Positions 21,308 to 33,838 of a stretch of 64,000 nucleotides of DNA are shown piece after piece. The number at the start of each line of letters is the position of its first letter. Position 1 is the stretch's first letter. Source of the stretch: Siphonodentalium dalli (Eukaryota; Mollusca; Scaphopoda; Gadilida; Siphonodentaliidae); NCBI GenBank assembly GCA_032622095.1, contig CP136064.1, forward strand, positions 195,579,948 to 195,643,947, given 5' to 3'. The position numbers and the translations under genes were made by a program. The notes under the pieces are model-generated. The model did not search any database. It was not told the DNA's origin and saw nothing but the letters and a program-made list of their open reading frames with translations.

Positions 21308-23589
21308 CCAGCGACTCCCAGTTAAATGAGGAAATTCGCAAATTAATAAGACAAAGAAAGCGAACATATAGAATTGCAAAACGCAAAAATACATAGAATT
21401 CGTGGAATAATTACCGATCGAAAAGAAATGAAGCAGTACACGCCATTAGAGTAGCTAAACGTTCGCATATTGATAAAATACAAACCATTCTCGGTAGCAA
21501 AGATACAGAGACTCGGTATGGTGGAAGACATTAAATAAATTTCTAAAACCACGATCTAAACCGATACCACCCCTTAAGGATGGTATAGAATTTACTTCCA
21601 ATCCCTACCAACAAGCCGAAATACTCAACGATTTCTTTTGCAAAATCTCATCCTTGACAGATTCATCAAATGCAGAGTTACCAAATATTACATACAGAAC
21701 GGAATCCAGATTTGAAAATATGATAATAACGAGCGAACAAGTATGCCCCGCACTAAAAGATTTAAAGATAGCAAAAGCCAGTGGCCCCGATGATATTAGT
21801 CCAAGGATCTTGAAAGAATGTGCTAGCTCCATTGCAAATCCCTTGGTATATTTATTAAATAAATATATTGAAGAATCGTATTTATTTCCCAGTCGAATGG
21901 AAACGCGCGAATATATATAACGCCTATTTTCAAAAAAGGTGATTCCTCTGACCCGAGTAACTATCGTCCAGTCGCACTTCTCAGTTGTATTTATAAAGTC
22001 TTTGAGAAATGTATCTATAAAAGTCTCTCCACATACCTAAGGGATAATAATCTCCTCACTAATTTACAATCCGGATTCACTCCAAAAGATTCCACCGTAT
22101 ACCAATTAACTGAGATTACCAGTATATAATTTCAAATCTAGAAGAAGGAAAGGAAATCAGATGCCTATTTTGTGATATTAGTAAAGCTTTCGACAAGGTT
22201 TGGCATAAAGGACTGCTTTTCAAATTACAAAAATGTGGGGTAGAGGGGAATATTTTGACATTATTGTCTAGCTACTTGAGCGAGAGGAAGCAAAGGGTAT
22301 GCATTGAAGGGGTACAATCGTCATGGAAACCCGTCCTGGCATGTGTCCCTCAAGGGTCCATACTAGGCCCTCTTTTATTCCTAGTTTACATAAACGATAT
22401 CGTAAATGACCTCACTTGTAATATAAAGCTCTTCGCCGATGACACATCAATTTATCTATCAATAGAAGATCCAGATTTAGCGGCTGATGTCATGAATTCG
22501 GACTTAGAAAAAATTATGAGGTGGTCCAAACAGTGGAATGTCAAATTTAGTGCCCCTAAGACAAAATCAATGATAATATCGCGAAAAGATAACAAACCTA
22601 TACACAAACCTTTAATAATGGGCGACGAAGTAATAGAAACTGTGTCTAATTATAAACATCTAGGACTGACATTTAACAACAATGGTAACTGGAGCCATCA
22701 TGTAACTGAAATTCAAAAGAGAGCAGCCAAAAAAGTGGCTTTGCTTGCAAAGAACAAATTTGTCCTAGACAGGAGAACCCTCGAAATAATTTATTTTGTT
22801 TACATACGTCCTATTTTAGAATATGCTTCTCCTGTTTGGGACAACTGTACTAATGGCGAAAGCGACACGCTCGAAAAAGTTCAATATGAGGCAGTGAGAA
22901 TAGTAACTGGAGCAACAAAAAGCTGCAGTAATGAAAACCTCATAAAGGAAACTGGATGGGAAAAATTGTCTGAACGTCGGAAAATCTCCAAACTATGCCA
23001 ATTCTACAAAATGTTCTATAAAATGACACCCTCATATCTATATACCTTAGTTCCGAGATCAACAGAGAATATGCACCGATATCCACTGAGAAAGCATCAC
23101 CTAACTAACCCCTCTCGTGATACTGCGTCATACGAAAAGTCCTTTCTTCCCTCAGCCGTTGAGATGTGGAACACACTCCCAGATAATGTGCGCAAGTGTA
23201 AAACATTGTGTGACTTTAAGTCGGCAATAGGAAGCACGGATAATAACCATAGAGAACCGTACATTTATCACTATCACTATTACTCACGCCCAGCGCAAAT
23301 ACATCACTGCAGATTGCGACTTGGTTGTAGTTTTCTTAATAAAGACCTGTGTGAAAATTATCTCAGATCAAGTCCTCATTGTGTTTGTGGAAGTGATGAA
23401 ACGGCGAACCATTTCTTATTCCACTGCCCAGTATACAGTAGACAAGGAAACGAATGTTTTTCTGGTAATTTGGAAAGAACAACAATCGAGAGCGCACTGA
23501 ACGGCACCACGATCTCAAATAGTCTGAGGGAAAATATTTTTATATTTAAAACAGTCCAGAAATTCATAATCATGACAAAACGCTTTTAG
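21308..23589 (+). pseudogene. CR1/Jockey-like LINE, 5'-truncated reverse transcriptase
   Basis: Three reading frames together cover a reverse transcriptase. 21308-21900 gives the region before the fingers, ending in KASGPDDISPRIL. 21900-22130 gives GDSSDPSNYRPVALLSC and the KVFEK stretch. 22140-23589 gives ISKAFDKVWHKG, PQGSILGPLLFLVYINDI, the catalytic FADDTS, and the thumb. The C-terminal part has SFLPSAVEMWNTLPDNV and then CVCGSDETANHFLFHCPVY, a Cys/His cluster seen at the end of many invertebrate LINEs. Frames break near 21395, 21540, 21905 and 22130. The endonuclease domain is missing. The last 444 residues (from 22255) are open and well preserved, so the insertion is not very old. Confidence 0.9.
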
Positions 23590-23838
23590 AGCTAATACAT
23601 ATACAGATTATATGGCACTGCTCAATAATAGTTACATTAAGTAAATATCCAATATATGGATATATTAAAATAGCTGATGACCGACACGACAGGTGACACA
23701 CAAATGACACACAAATGTTGTATACATATATTAGTTAGGGAGCCCGCATATGTTCTATTTACACTTTTGCGTACAAAAGGTTTGACCCCCTAAAGTTGGT
23801 ACCAATAATGGAACATTCTGAAAAACCGATTTCTTAAG

Positions 23839-24260
23839 TTGCGCATTCCTGGGGTTTAGGGGCTGCTGAACCCCAAAAAGTGCCAAAAATCACTTCTATT
23901 TACACTTCCGCGTACATCGATGAATTTTGGTTTGATGATACTCCTAAGTGTACTCATTAAGCAAACACAACTTAAGAAAGGGATTTTCCTGGGGTTTTCA
24001 GATAAGAAAGGGGGTCCCATGCTGAACCCCAAAACGTGATTTTTCACTTTTTTTTTACACTTTCGCGTACATCCATAATTTTTGGTCTCAAAGTACTTTG
24101 ATATATACTAATTATAAAAACACAACTTAAGAAGCAACTTTTCCTGGGGTTTTAAGATAAGAAGGGGGTCATCGGGTCACCCCTCAAAACGTAAAAAATC
24201 ACTTTTATTTACATGATTGCATTTGTCCAACGTGTGTGTATGTGCGTACATCCCTTGTAC
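23839..24260 (+). repeat. Three degenerate direct repeats of about 150 bp, left palindrome arm
   Basis: CCTGGGGTTTT..., CCCCAAAA.GT.A and TTTACACTTTCGCGTACATC-type blocks recur near 23850, 24000 and 24150. Mirror copies occur in the right arm at about 29280-29650. Confidence 0.75.
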
Positions 24261-24353
24261 GTTGCACTATTACAACCAATACATCCCTAAATCGATACGA
24301 TCAACTTAAGAAATATATATTCATGTCGTTTTCTGATAAGAACGAGACTTGTT

Positions 24354-24354
24354 A

Positions 24355-24383
<29 letters not shown>
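24354..24383 (+). repeat. Poly-C run
   Basis: About 28 consecutive C in the left arm. The mirror position in the right arm (29131-29149) is a shorter poly-G run. Confidence 0.95.
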
Positions 24384-24385
<2 letters not shown>

Positions 24386-24479
24386 CAACCCGATCCATTT
24401 TCTAGAACTATAAGTGAGCCAGTTTTATGAAAATTATAGCGGGAAAATCTAGTAAAATGTACACAAATGTATATATTTT

Positions 24480-25320
24480 CGTGAAGCTAAGACATAATGA
24501 CACTTTTTTGGGCCAAAATTGAAACTCACCATCCAAGATGGCCGCCAAAATGGCTGCCGGAAGTTGAAAATATGACATTTTTTCACAAATATCTTCTAGA
24601 TAAATTCATGCTGTTTGGAACTGGTTGAGTAATGCAACTTTATTTTGTGTTTTTTATATTAACTGATCATTGGAGCAATTAAATATGCAATTATTGGGGT
24701 CCTAACCCCTTCCGATCCCTCAAAAATTTGATTGTACAGAATGCGGTATAAAATTTCACCAAAAATAATCACAATTGGGATTCTAGTCATATTTCAACAA
24801 GAAATGAACAGAACTTTGTAATGTGAGTGAGGCATATCATTACCTATGCATATTCCAAATCACTGGAACCAAATTCTTACTTTGGCTCAAAATGGCTGCA
24901 AATATGGCCGCCAAAATATGGAAAATGGTAAATATTACACCAGCGTGTCCTGCAATCGCTTACAAGTTGTGTTGATGTATAAAATTGGCCATTCTGCATT
25001 CTATACATTGAATGCTAACACGTCTGATGCACCATGGTTAATTGTTCTATTTTCACCACTGACATCGTCAAAAATATTGGACTTTTCTCTAAAAAACTTG
25101 ACATAAATATTGGCAAAAATTCAGTTTTCAGGTTTGAACCATTTTTTCAGGTAAAATATAACTATCTTTGGATTGAAAGGTGTTTATTGTTTTGGTCTAT
25201 CTTAAATGTGTCACACTACGGTGTTTATAGACCAAATTTATCAAAGCTCAAGATGGCTTCCAAAATGGCAACCAAATTTGTAAAATGCTAATTTTTTACA
25301 CATATCCCGAACATTCTCTG
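24480..25320 (+). repeat. Degenerate repeats of about 360 bp with ATGGC words, left arm
   Basis: CAAGATGGCCGCCAAAATGG, AAAATGGCTGCAAATATGGC and CAAGATGGCTTCCAAAATGG occur about 360 bp apart, each followed by an AAATATGACATTTTTTC-like or equivalent tract. Mirror copies lie at 28260-28990. Confidence 0.65.
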
Positions 25321-25609
25321 CATTATCCGGAAAGATAGCAAATTGTGACTCACTTGGTTATTATACGTGTTAGTTAATTAAATGACAACTACATGTTCTA
25401 TTCCCAGTTGTCCCAGTTCCGTATGGGGCATGACAAATTCATTTTAAAGTATGTAATTTGCCGAGAACCTCTTTTGTGATTTTGGCCATATTTATTGAAA
25501 GGAAATGGGCAGAACTTTGAGACAGAACTGAGATGGACCATAATCTTTGGCTATTCTGGTCCATTATGATAAAAAAAAATGTCTACAGGATACAGTGTGG
25601 ATGCCAAGA

Positions 25610-27262
25610 TCGTAGCCAGGGAGTTACTCTGTGATCATATGTGAGGTGAATAGGTATACATGGAGTTATTGTATGTCATGACTGATGTGAGTAGGTATAC
25701 AATGAGTGACTATATGGTTATAAGTGGGTTGTCCATGGTAAGATGCATCTAGTATACAGGGAGAGGTCATGGTCAGGTGTGAGGTGAATCGGTATGCATG
25801 GAGTGACTTGACTGTATGGTGTATGATTGTGTATATCCAGTACGGGTGCATCCGGTGTGCCCGTATGGTCATTGGTGTGGTGTATGGATATATCTACATG
25901 GGCATCTATGTGTTGATTATGTATATATGGAGTGACTGTAAGGTCATGGGTGGGATGTACATGTGTTGTCTGTATGATCATGGATGGGGTGTGTGGATAC
26001 ATAGGTAGTGATTTTATGGTTACGGGTAATGTGTATAGGTATACATGGAATGACTGTACGGACATGATTGAATATGACTACCTGGAGTAAGCTGGTGGAC
26101 ATTATCGAGCGTGTGGGTACATAGGGAGTGTCCTTGTGGTAACGGGTGGGATGTATATTTATATATATCGTGGATGTATTATCATTGGTGGGTGTATAGG
26201 TCTTAGCTGTATTATCATGGATGGCGTGTATGATTATACAGTGAATTGCTGAATTGTCATGTGTGAGGTGTATATGCAAGTATGGATTGTTTGAGTGGTC
26301 GTATGTGCGGGTTTATTGTATATCTGGAAGGGCTGAATGGCCATTAGTGAGCGTTACATGTATACCTGGAGTGAATATATGGTCTATAATGGGTTGCATA
26401 CGTATACCAAGTGGTTATATGACTATGTGTGTCGAATAGGTATACATGTAGTGACTGTATGGTTAATGGTGAGATGAGTACATGTAGGTATAAAAGTAGT
26501 GACTGTATGATCATAAATGTAATGAACATATATACAGGGGGTGACAGGCGTATGAGTATACATGTACCTGGTGTTCCTGTTTGGTGACTCGTGTCGGTAT
26601 CGTCATGTGTAGGTTATACCAGTACACACACGTGTTGCTTTATTGTCATGGGCGAGGGATATGTGTATATATCGAGTGGCTATATGGCCATGGGTGAGGT
26701 GCATATGCATACATGGAGTGACTATACTGACGTGGCTGGGGTGTATTAGTATATCTTGAGTGGCTATTCGGCTATGGTCTGACAAATAGGAATACAGGGA
26801 TTGACATGGCCACTGTTGGGGTGAATATGAATACAAGGATTGACCATGATCGTGTATGAATGTTTTGAATAGGTACACACGGGGTGACTATATGGCCATA
26901 GGTCAGGTGAAGGAGTATACCAGGTAACATGGGTGAGGGTATGTGTATGAAGCGAGTGGATATATGTCCATTGGTGATGTGCATATGTATACCGGAATGA
27001 CTTTATGGTCATTGTTGTGGTGTTGATTTATATATTGATTGTCCATTTGACCATGCGTTTGGCATATGATGAGATGAATGGGTATATATGGAGTGACTAT
27101 GGTTATGGGTCATGTTTAGGAGTATACCCGGTGTGCCTGCATTGTGACGCGTGGCTGTATGGTCATCCGTGGTCATGGGTCAGGTGTACATGTATACAGT
27201 GGGTAACTATATTGTTATGTCTGTGGTGTTTATGTATATATGTAATGACTGTGTGTTAATGG
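25610..27262 (+). repeat. Minisatellite of about 42 bp, left inner arm
   Basis: Degenerate tandem repeats around GGAGTGACTGTATGGTCATG, then GGTGAGGTGTATA.GTATACAT. The length suggests nearly forty units. The many short ORFs rich in Tyr, His, Thr and Ile here come from the repeat. Confidence 0.88.
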
Positions 27263-27343
27263 GTGGCTATCGCTTTCCACGATATGACATGACCTCTCTA
27301 TTGATTAACATATCCTTGAGTTATTGTGGAAAGCGATAGCCAC
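27263..27343. repeat. Pivot hairpin of the giant palindrome
   Basis: The perfect 18-bp stem GTGGCTATCGCTTTCCAC / GTGGAAAGCGATAGCCAC encloses a unique 45-bp spacer. The minisatellite changes orientation exactly here. Confidence 0.93.
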
Positions 27344-27960
27344 TCAATGTACACATGTACAACCCACCCATTACCCCAGTCACTCCATATGTACATAAAC
27401 ACCACACAAATGACAACATAGTCACCCACTTTATACACGTACATGTACTAGTACACCTGATCATACAGCCATACTTGGTTATACCCGTACATACCACAAA
27501 TGACGATACAGCCACGAGTCACCATGCATGAACACCTACACCCGACCATATAGTCACTCTATGTATACATATTCACTACATTCACGATCATACAGTCACT
27601 CAATGTATACATATTCACCTCACATGGACCATACAGCCACTACATGTATACCTATTCGCCATACCCATGACCATGGAGTAAATCCAGGTTTACATATGCA
27701 CATCACCAATGATGAGCCCTTCCAGATATACCAATATCCGCACATACGACCACTCATAAGTTCCATACTTGCCATACTCATACACGCCATCCATGATAAC
27801 AAATCTACTCCCCATACGCCACCAATGATAACACATCCACAACATATATAAATATACGCCTCACCGTTACCAACAAGGCACTCCCTATATACCCACACAC
27901 CATTCATGACCATACAATAACTCCCTGTATACCTATTATCCTCATATATGGTCATAACTC
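27344..27960 (-). repeat. Minisatellite of about 42 bp, right inner arm
   Basis: The reverse complement of the left minisatellite (ATGTATAC..., CATGACCATACAGTCACT). At about 615 bp it is far shorter than the left block of about 1650 bp. Confidence 0.88.
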
Positions 27961-29789
27961 CCTGGCTATCATCTTGGCTTCCACCCTGTATCCAGTTGAT
28001 AAATTTTTATCATAATGGGCCAGAATACCCACATATTATGGTGCATCTCAGTTCAGTCTCAAAGTTCTGCCCATTTCCTTTCAATAATATGGTTCTCCGC
28101 AAAATTCCATACTGCAACTTTAAAATGAACTTGTCATGCCCCATACGGAACTGGGACAAACATAATAGAACGTAGTTGTCAGTTAATTACATTGTAACTA
28201 ACACGTACAATAACCAATTGAGTCACAATTTGCCACTTTTTTCGGATAACGCAGAGAATAATGTTCGGGATATGTTAACTTTTAACTTTTTACAAATTTG
28301 GTTGCCATTTTGGAAGCCATATTGAGCAATTTAGTCTATAAACACCGTAGTGTGACACATTTAAGATAGACCAAACAATAAACACCTTTCAATCCAAAGA
28401 TAGTTACATTTTACTTGAACAAATGGTCGAACCCCGAAAAGTGAATTCTTGCCGATATTTATGTCCAATATTTCTGGTAAATGTCAGTGGTGACAATAGT
28501 AAAAATGATCCATGGTGCATCAGACATGTTAGTATGCAATGTATAGAAAACAGATTAGCCAATTGTGTACATCAACCACAACTTGTAAGCGATTGCAGGA
28601 CACCCTGGGGCAATATTTACCATTTTCCATATTTTAGCGGCCATTTTCGCAGCCATTTTGAGCCAAGGTAAGATTTATGGTTCCAGAGATTTGGAATATT
28701 CATAGGTAATGATATGCCTCACTTACATTGCAATGTTCTTTTCATTTCTTGTTGAAATATGACTAGAATCCCAATTGTGATTTTTTTGTAAAATTTTGTA
28801 CTGCGTTCTGTAAAATCTAATTTTTGAGGGATCGGAAGGGGTTAGGACCCCAATAATTGCATATTTAATTGCTCCAATGATCAGTTAATATAAAAAACAC
28901 AAAATAAAGCTGCATTACTCAACCAGTTCCAAACAGCATGAATTGATCTAAAAGATATTTGTGAATTTTGGCGGCCATCTTGGATGGTGAGTTTCAATTT
29001 TGGCCCAAAAAAGTGTCATTATGTCTTAGCTTCACGAAAATATATACATTTGTATACATTTTACTAGATTTTCCCGCTATAATTTTCATAAACTGGCTCA
29101 CTTATAGTTCTAGAAAATGGATCGGGTTGTGGGGGGGGGGGGGGGGGGGTAACAAGTCTCGTTCTTATCAGAAAACGACATGAATATATATTTCTTAAGC
29201 TGATTGTATCGATTTAGGGATGTATTGGTTGTAATAGTGCAACGTTCCATGGGTGTACGCACATATACACACGTTGGACGAATGCAATCATGTAAATAAA
29301 AGTGATTTTTTTACGTTTTGAGGGGTGACCCGATGACCCCCTTCTTATCTTAAAACCCCAGGAAAAGTTGCTTCTTAAGTTGTGTTTTTATAATTAGTAT
29401 ATATCAAAGTACTTTGAGACCAAAAATTATGGATGTACGCGAAAGTGTGAAAAAAGTGAAAAATCACGTTTTGGGGTTCAGCATGGGACCCCCTTTCTTA
29501 TTTGAAAACCCCAGGAAAATCCTTTTCTTAAGTTGTGTTTTCTTAATGAGTACACTTAGGAGTATCATCAAACCAAAATTCATCGATGTACGCGGAAGTG
29601 TAAATATAAGTGATTTTTGGCACTTTTTGGGGTTCAGCAGCCCCTAAACCCCAGGAATGCGCAACTTTAAGAAATCGGTTTTTCAGAATGTTCCATTATT
29701 GGTACCAACTTTAGGGGGTCAAACCTTTTGTACGCAAAATTGTAAATAGAACATATGCGGGCTCCCCAACTATATGTTCGTGTCTGTAT

Positions 29790-30625
29790 CGCTCTTATGA
29801 ACCCATTCTATGAAACCCATTCTATAATATATTAGACATGGTGTAAACATTTAGTACATGAATATACCAATTCATTACCTGTCTCCGACAACTCCACGAC
29901 GGGACGCGACTCGAGTAATGCAAGCATAATATTGCTTGCTTTGTCGCACCATTTTATATTATGTCCACCGATGATAAGGTCACTTGTCGAGACGGCATAT
30001 AAGCCATATATAGGCTTACAGCCGAATCCACTCCCATACACAAGGAACATGGTAACATGAATTACCAATATATTACATTGTAATACGTTATTATTGGGAA
30101 TAAATATTATTAAACCAAGAGGAAGGTTTAAAGGTGGCGTCGCAATCTTTTGGTACAAACGATATGACAATTATTTCCTGCGACGATGATCGAATTCGAA
30201 CCTCCAAATTTTGTCTACGTCATTTGGAGGGATGGATACGATAGGACGATAAATACACGAAATATTGATATGCCGGCTTCATATGCTTTTAACAAACACA
30301 TGCCAAAGTCAGAGCCATTTTTCCAGCCGTTTTAAATTTTTCGCTCGAAGTCAGACAAACGCTCTTTATTCCTACCATATCAGGAATAGAATAACCGAAA
30401 CGCTCTTTTCTGTTCCATGTCGTGCAAATGGCTGTTTTTGTTTGGGATCCAAACACCTTGTTCATAGTTGCATTTTCATTACTTCAATGCGTCTTTTTTT
30501 GGGTTACATAATGCCCGGAGAAAGGTAGTCAAGATATTTATCGACCTATTTCGATACCGGGAAAAATTCAAAAGCTAATAATATTATTTGTATTTTGGAG
30601 CGCAAACCGCCATGTGGCTTTATTA
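29790..30625. other. No feature recognised
   Basis: Between the giant palindrome and the 951-bp foldback element I see no coding region or repeat I can name. Confidence 0.5.
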
Positions 30626-30626
30626 A

Positions 30627-31577
30627 GGACTTTGCTAACCCATTTTCAACCCAAATTTGATGGAGTCAAAATAATGGATTGTGCTCACTTTTATTGGTAA
30701 TCACACAGCAACCAGACCCATGGATGCACAATTTTAACAGTATAATTAGTGGTGATTATCTAAGAAATACAAAATGTGAACTTTATAGAGGTTTTTAAAA
30801 ATATTTTTTTCGAACCCAAATCCAACAAAAACAAAATCAATTTCTAAGAAAAAGATATGGAAATGTGTAGTGAATACTGTGAAGAATGATGAACAATACA
30901 AATATATTCATATTTACCAAGTGTTCTTTGAAAACATTACATAGAACCAGTTGTTAACAAATGCCAGAATTATTTCCCCAACATGGCTAACTGAGAGCTG
31001 GCAGCGATTGGTTAACTATTGACAGTGGTGAGTTGACAAAATAATTTCGTAAGCTTCAATTTAGCAGACCACCCTGTAACCACTAAATAGGTCAGCAATC
31101 ATGGACTAATCCCGTATGGTCCAGTGGCCACAGACTGGCACACAGGCTGATAACAATCACAGCAAGACAGGGTACAAGGTGACCCATAATCCACCCATCA
31201 AGTGTCATCTTCTGGACAGCATTACTGAGAAAGTAAATCTACCATTTGCAAACAAGTGGTTCTGAATATATTTTTCAAAGAATGCTTGGTAAATATGAAT
31301 ATATTTTTATTGTTCATCATTCTTCACAGTGTTCAGCTCACATTCCCATATTTTTTTCTAAGATATGGACTTTGTGTTTGTTGGATTTGGGTTCGAAAAA
31401 AATATTTTTAAAAACCTCTATAAAGTTCACATTTAGTATTTCTAACATGCTCCACCATGACTTATACTCTTAAAATGTTGCATTCATGGGTTTGGTTACT
31501 GTGATCACTAATAAAAGTGAACATAAACCTTTATTTTGACTCCATAAAATTTGGGGAAAATTGGGTTAGCAAAGTCC
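30627..31577. mobile_element. Foldback element, 951 bp, arms of about 345 bp
   Basis: The left end GGACTTTGCTAACCCA is matched by TGGGTTAGCAAAGTCC at the right end. The arms include AGAGGTTTTTAAAAATATTT, GAAGAATGATGAACAATA and TTTACCAAG.. in the left arm, with inverted counterparts at 31250-31430. The unique centre is about 30975-31235. Arms differ by substitutions and small indels. Non-coding. It abuts a LINE endonuclease fragment. Confidence 0.87.
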
Positions 31578-32530
31578 GTAAGCAAACGAGATGCGCGTAA
31601 TCGTTGTTTCCAAAAACTACTTAACGAATATATTTCGGCCAACAACACCAATAGTTACACGGGGCGACTTTCAACATATGTTCCTTCCGGTTCGTCAGAC
31701 GGGACAATCATTGATCATATTATTGTTCACCGGGACGGTATTCAGCGAATTCGTCGCGTAGCTGTTCTTGATGACAATGAGGAGAATACATCAAATCACA
31801 GACCTATTCTCATAACAATATCGTATACGACATTACATTCGCAAGGGAAATCTTCACAAGCTACATTGGATTGGAGCAAACTTCTAGCTAACGAAATGGT
31901 GTTTTAAAATTATCGATCCTCGATCGGATACACGCGATCTTTGTTACAACAAAAACGTATCCATTATACGGTCAGCTTCCGAAGCGTCCGTTCCAAAAAA
32001 AAAATCATTCAAACCGTATTTGAAGTCATAATGGAATGCCTCGCTTAAATTGTTACACAGCGAAATGCGTTCATCAAGAAATCTCTGGTTATCCGAAGGT
32101 AGACCTAGGGGTGATTCACACAGGAGCTATGCTAAATAAAAATCATCAAAATGTATAGGTTTAGGAGAGAATTACGTAGATGTTAAGAACACCAACTGAA
32201 ATAATTAATGCGTTCACAAATTACAATGAAATCCTTTATTCGCCTCTTAGTTCTGACACATTTAACAACGCACATCATATAGAAGTCAATAATCTAGTAG
32301 AGGTACTCCTTGGTAGTCCGGTACATGGTGTTCTCGATTATATTCTTACATACACAGTGTCAATGACAGAAATTACTTCAGTTCTAAAGTCGGTGAAAAA
32401 GGGTAAGGCAGCTGGATCTGACATTTTATGTTACGAACATCTTATATATTGTGGCACACAGCTGCATACTCATATTGCTAAATGTATATCTTTAATGCTC
32501 GATTATTCATATATTCCACCCAAGCAAAGT
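31578..32530 (+). pseudogene. LINE fragment: endonuclease C-terminus and start of reverse transcriptase
   Basis: The frame from 31551 reads GTIIDHIIVHRDG and later NTSNHRPILITI, the (I)DH-(V) and SNH/SDHRP motifs that close an apurinic-type LINE endonuclease. After a frame-broken linker, 32180-32530 gives ITSVLKSVKKGKAAGSD and CYEHLIYCG, the N-terminal reverse transcriptase region. It then switches abruptly to a different LINE type. Confidence 0.7.
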
Positions 32531-33105
32531 TTGGGATCATAAATTTAAAAGGACAAATATCGGAATTCTTCAACTTAGAGAGAGGATGTAGACAAGGCGA
32601 CCAATATCCCCATATTTTTTTTTGTTATGTGCAGAAATTCTTGGTAATATGGTGCGATTCTCAAAAAACATAAATGGCATCAATGTTGGTAATAAGAATA
32701 TAAGAATGTCGCAATATGCCGATGATACATCTCTTTTCATCGATGGGTCACCTGAGTCTCTAGAAGCAGCCATGAAGGTACTTGATTACTATAAATATGC
32801 ATCGGGTCTAAAAATTTATTATAATAAAACACATGCAGTGTGGATCGGTACAAAGGTAGACAGCACGGGGAAAAATATGTGACCGATGGAAATTAAACTG
32901 GAATCCAGAAACCTTTAAAATACTTGGTATATAATTTCATCATGACACTAAACGTATGATTGACATCAATTTTACAAACGGGCTTATGCAATTAAAGAAC
33001 ATATTAGCAACGGAGTAAACATAACCTAACTGTTCTCGGTAGAATAACTGTTAGTACACCTGTTCCTCGCATTACAGAATCCCACAGATAAACAGATTTT
33101 GCTTA
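32530..33105 (+). pseudogene. Tx1/L1-like LINE fragment with YADD
   Basis: Successive frames give FNLERGCRQGD, the catalytic SQYADDTSLFIDGS, and SGLKIYYNKTHAVWIG. After 32880 come the NWNPETFKILGI and LTVLGRITVST blocks. The order matches the minus-strand LINE at 56-61 kb, so the two belong to one group. Several frameshifts and stops. The fragment ends where MADF-domain sequence begins. Confidence 0.8.
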
Positions 33106-33109
33106 TTTG

Positions 33110-33838
33110 ATTTCTATTTTGGAAGACCTCGTGCCAGGAGTATATATGAGAGAAAAATCAAGGATAAAGTTGACGGACTGAAATCTATTTTTCGAAACGA
33201 ACTAAAACTCGTGAACAGCAGCATTCGATCGGGAATCTCCTCAACAGATGTGTACACTCCGAAGTGGAAGTACTGCAATGATTGTGGTTTCTTCGGGGGA
33301 CAGTGCTTTAAGCTCGGCGATACGATCAGTAATATCTCCGCGAGTGCGACTGGAATCAGGGACCTGGTGTCGATTCGGACACAGCAGTAACTGTTGTCGA
33401 GAATGCTGATATCTAGGTTCAACACAGTTAGATCCAGATATTGTCCGACTAAGAATTTAGAGAAAAAGAATATCAACATGGACCGAACAGGCCGCGGCAG
33501 CTCTGGAATCGATAGCTACTTCGTCTGCTAGCCAGACACGAGTTGTTCCTAGAGAGGAAGATGAGTTTGATGTGTTCGGGAAAAGTGTTACCCACATATT
33601 ACGTGGACTCAAGAACTACGAGAAGCAGAGAAGGGCAATGTTTTCTGTGGACACTACACTATATTTGGCTGATGACTTTGCAAGTAATGTGCAAATGACA
33701 CCAAATTATATACCGATACCATCACAGAATGGCGGTCCGTTCAATGTTATGTCCACACCATATGCGATGCCACAGCAACAACCACAGCATATATTTTCCG
33801 GTGCATCTTGTGTACAGGACCAACAACAGGGAAATTAA
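33110..33838 (+). pseudogene. MADF-domain ORF of a PIF/Harbinger transposon
   Basis: 33160-33310 reads KIKDKVDGLKSIFRNEL, then STDVYTPKWKYCNDCGFF, the second half of an MADF (Myb/SANT-like) DNA-binding domain. A frame-broken linker follows. 33540-33838 reads EEDEFDVFGKSVTHILRGL and KQRRAMFSVD, a BESS-type C-terminal motif, then a Gln/Pro-rich tail (PQQQPQH) and stop. Internal stops (for example near 33390, 33530) and the missing N-terminus mark it as broken. PIF/Harbinger elements typically encode such a protein to bind the termini and import the transposase. It points towards the transposase at 35.8-36.8 kb. Confidence 0.75.

Larger units (their letters stand above)
23730..29776. repeat. Giant imperfect palindrome, about 6 kb
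   Basis: The left terminus (GGGAGCCCGCATATGTTCTA) reappears reverse-complemented at 29745-29767. The two arms can be followed inward through ACTTTCGCGTACATC repeats, a poly-C/poly-G run, and repeated ATGGCCGCCAAAATGG words, down to a minisatellite on both sides and an 18-bp perfect stem at 27263-27343. The arms differ by scattered substitutions, by the length of the homopolymer run, and strongly by minisatellite length, so they are diverged rather than a copy artefact. No coding sequence was recognised; ORFs inside are repeat-derived. It resembles a foldback transposon, but its family is unknown. Confidence 0.88.

Noticed and set aside
25666-27955. Many overlapping ORFs of 60-115 codons on both strands
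   Set aside because: They read through the 42-bp minisatellite (a unit length divisible by three keeps frames open) and have repetitive His/Tyr/Thr/Ile content without domains.
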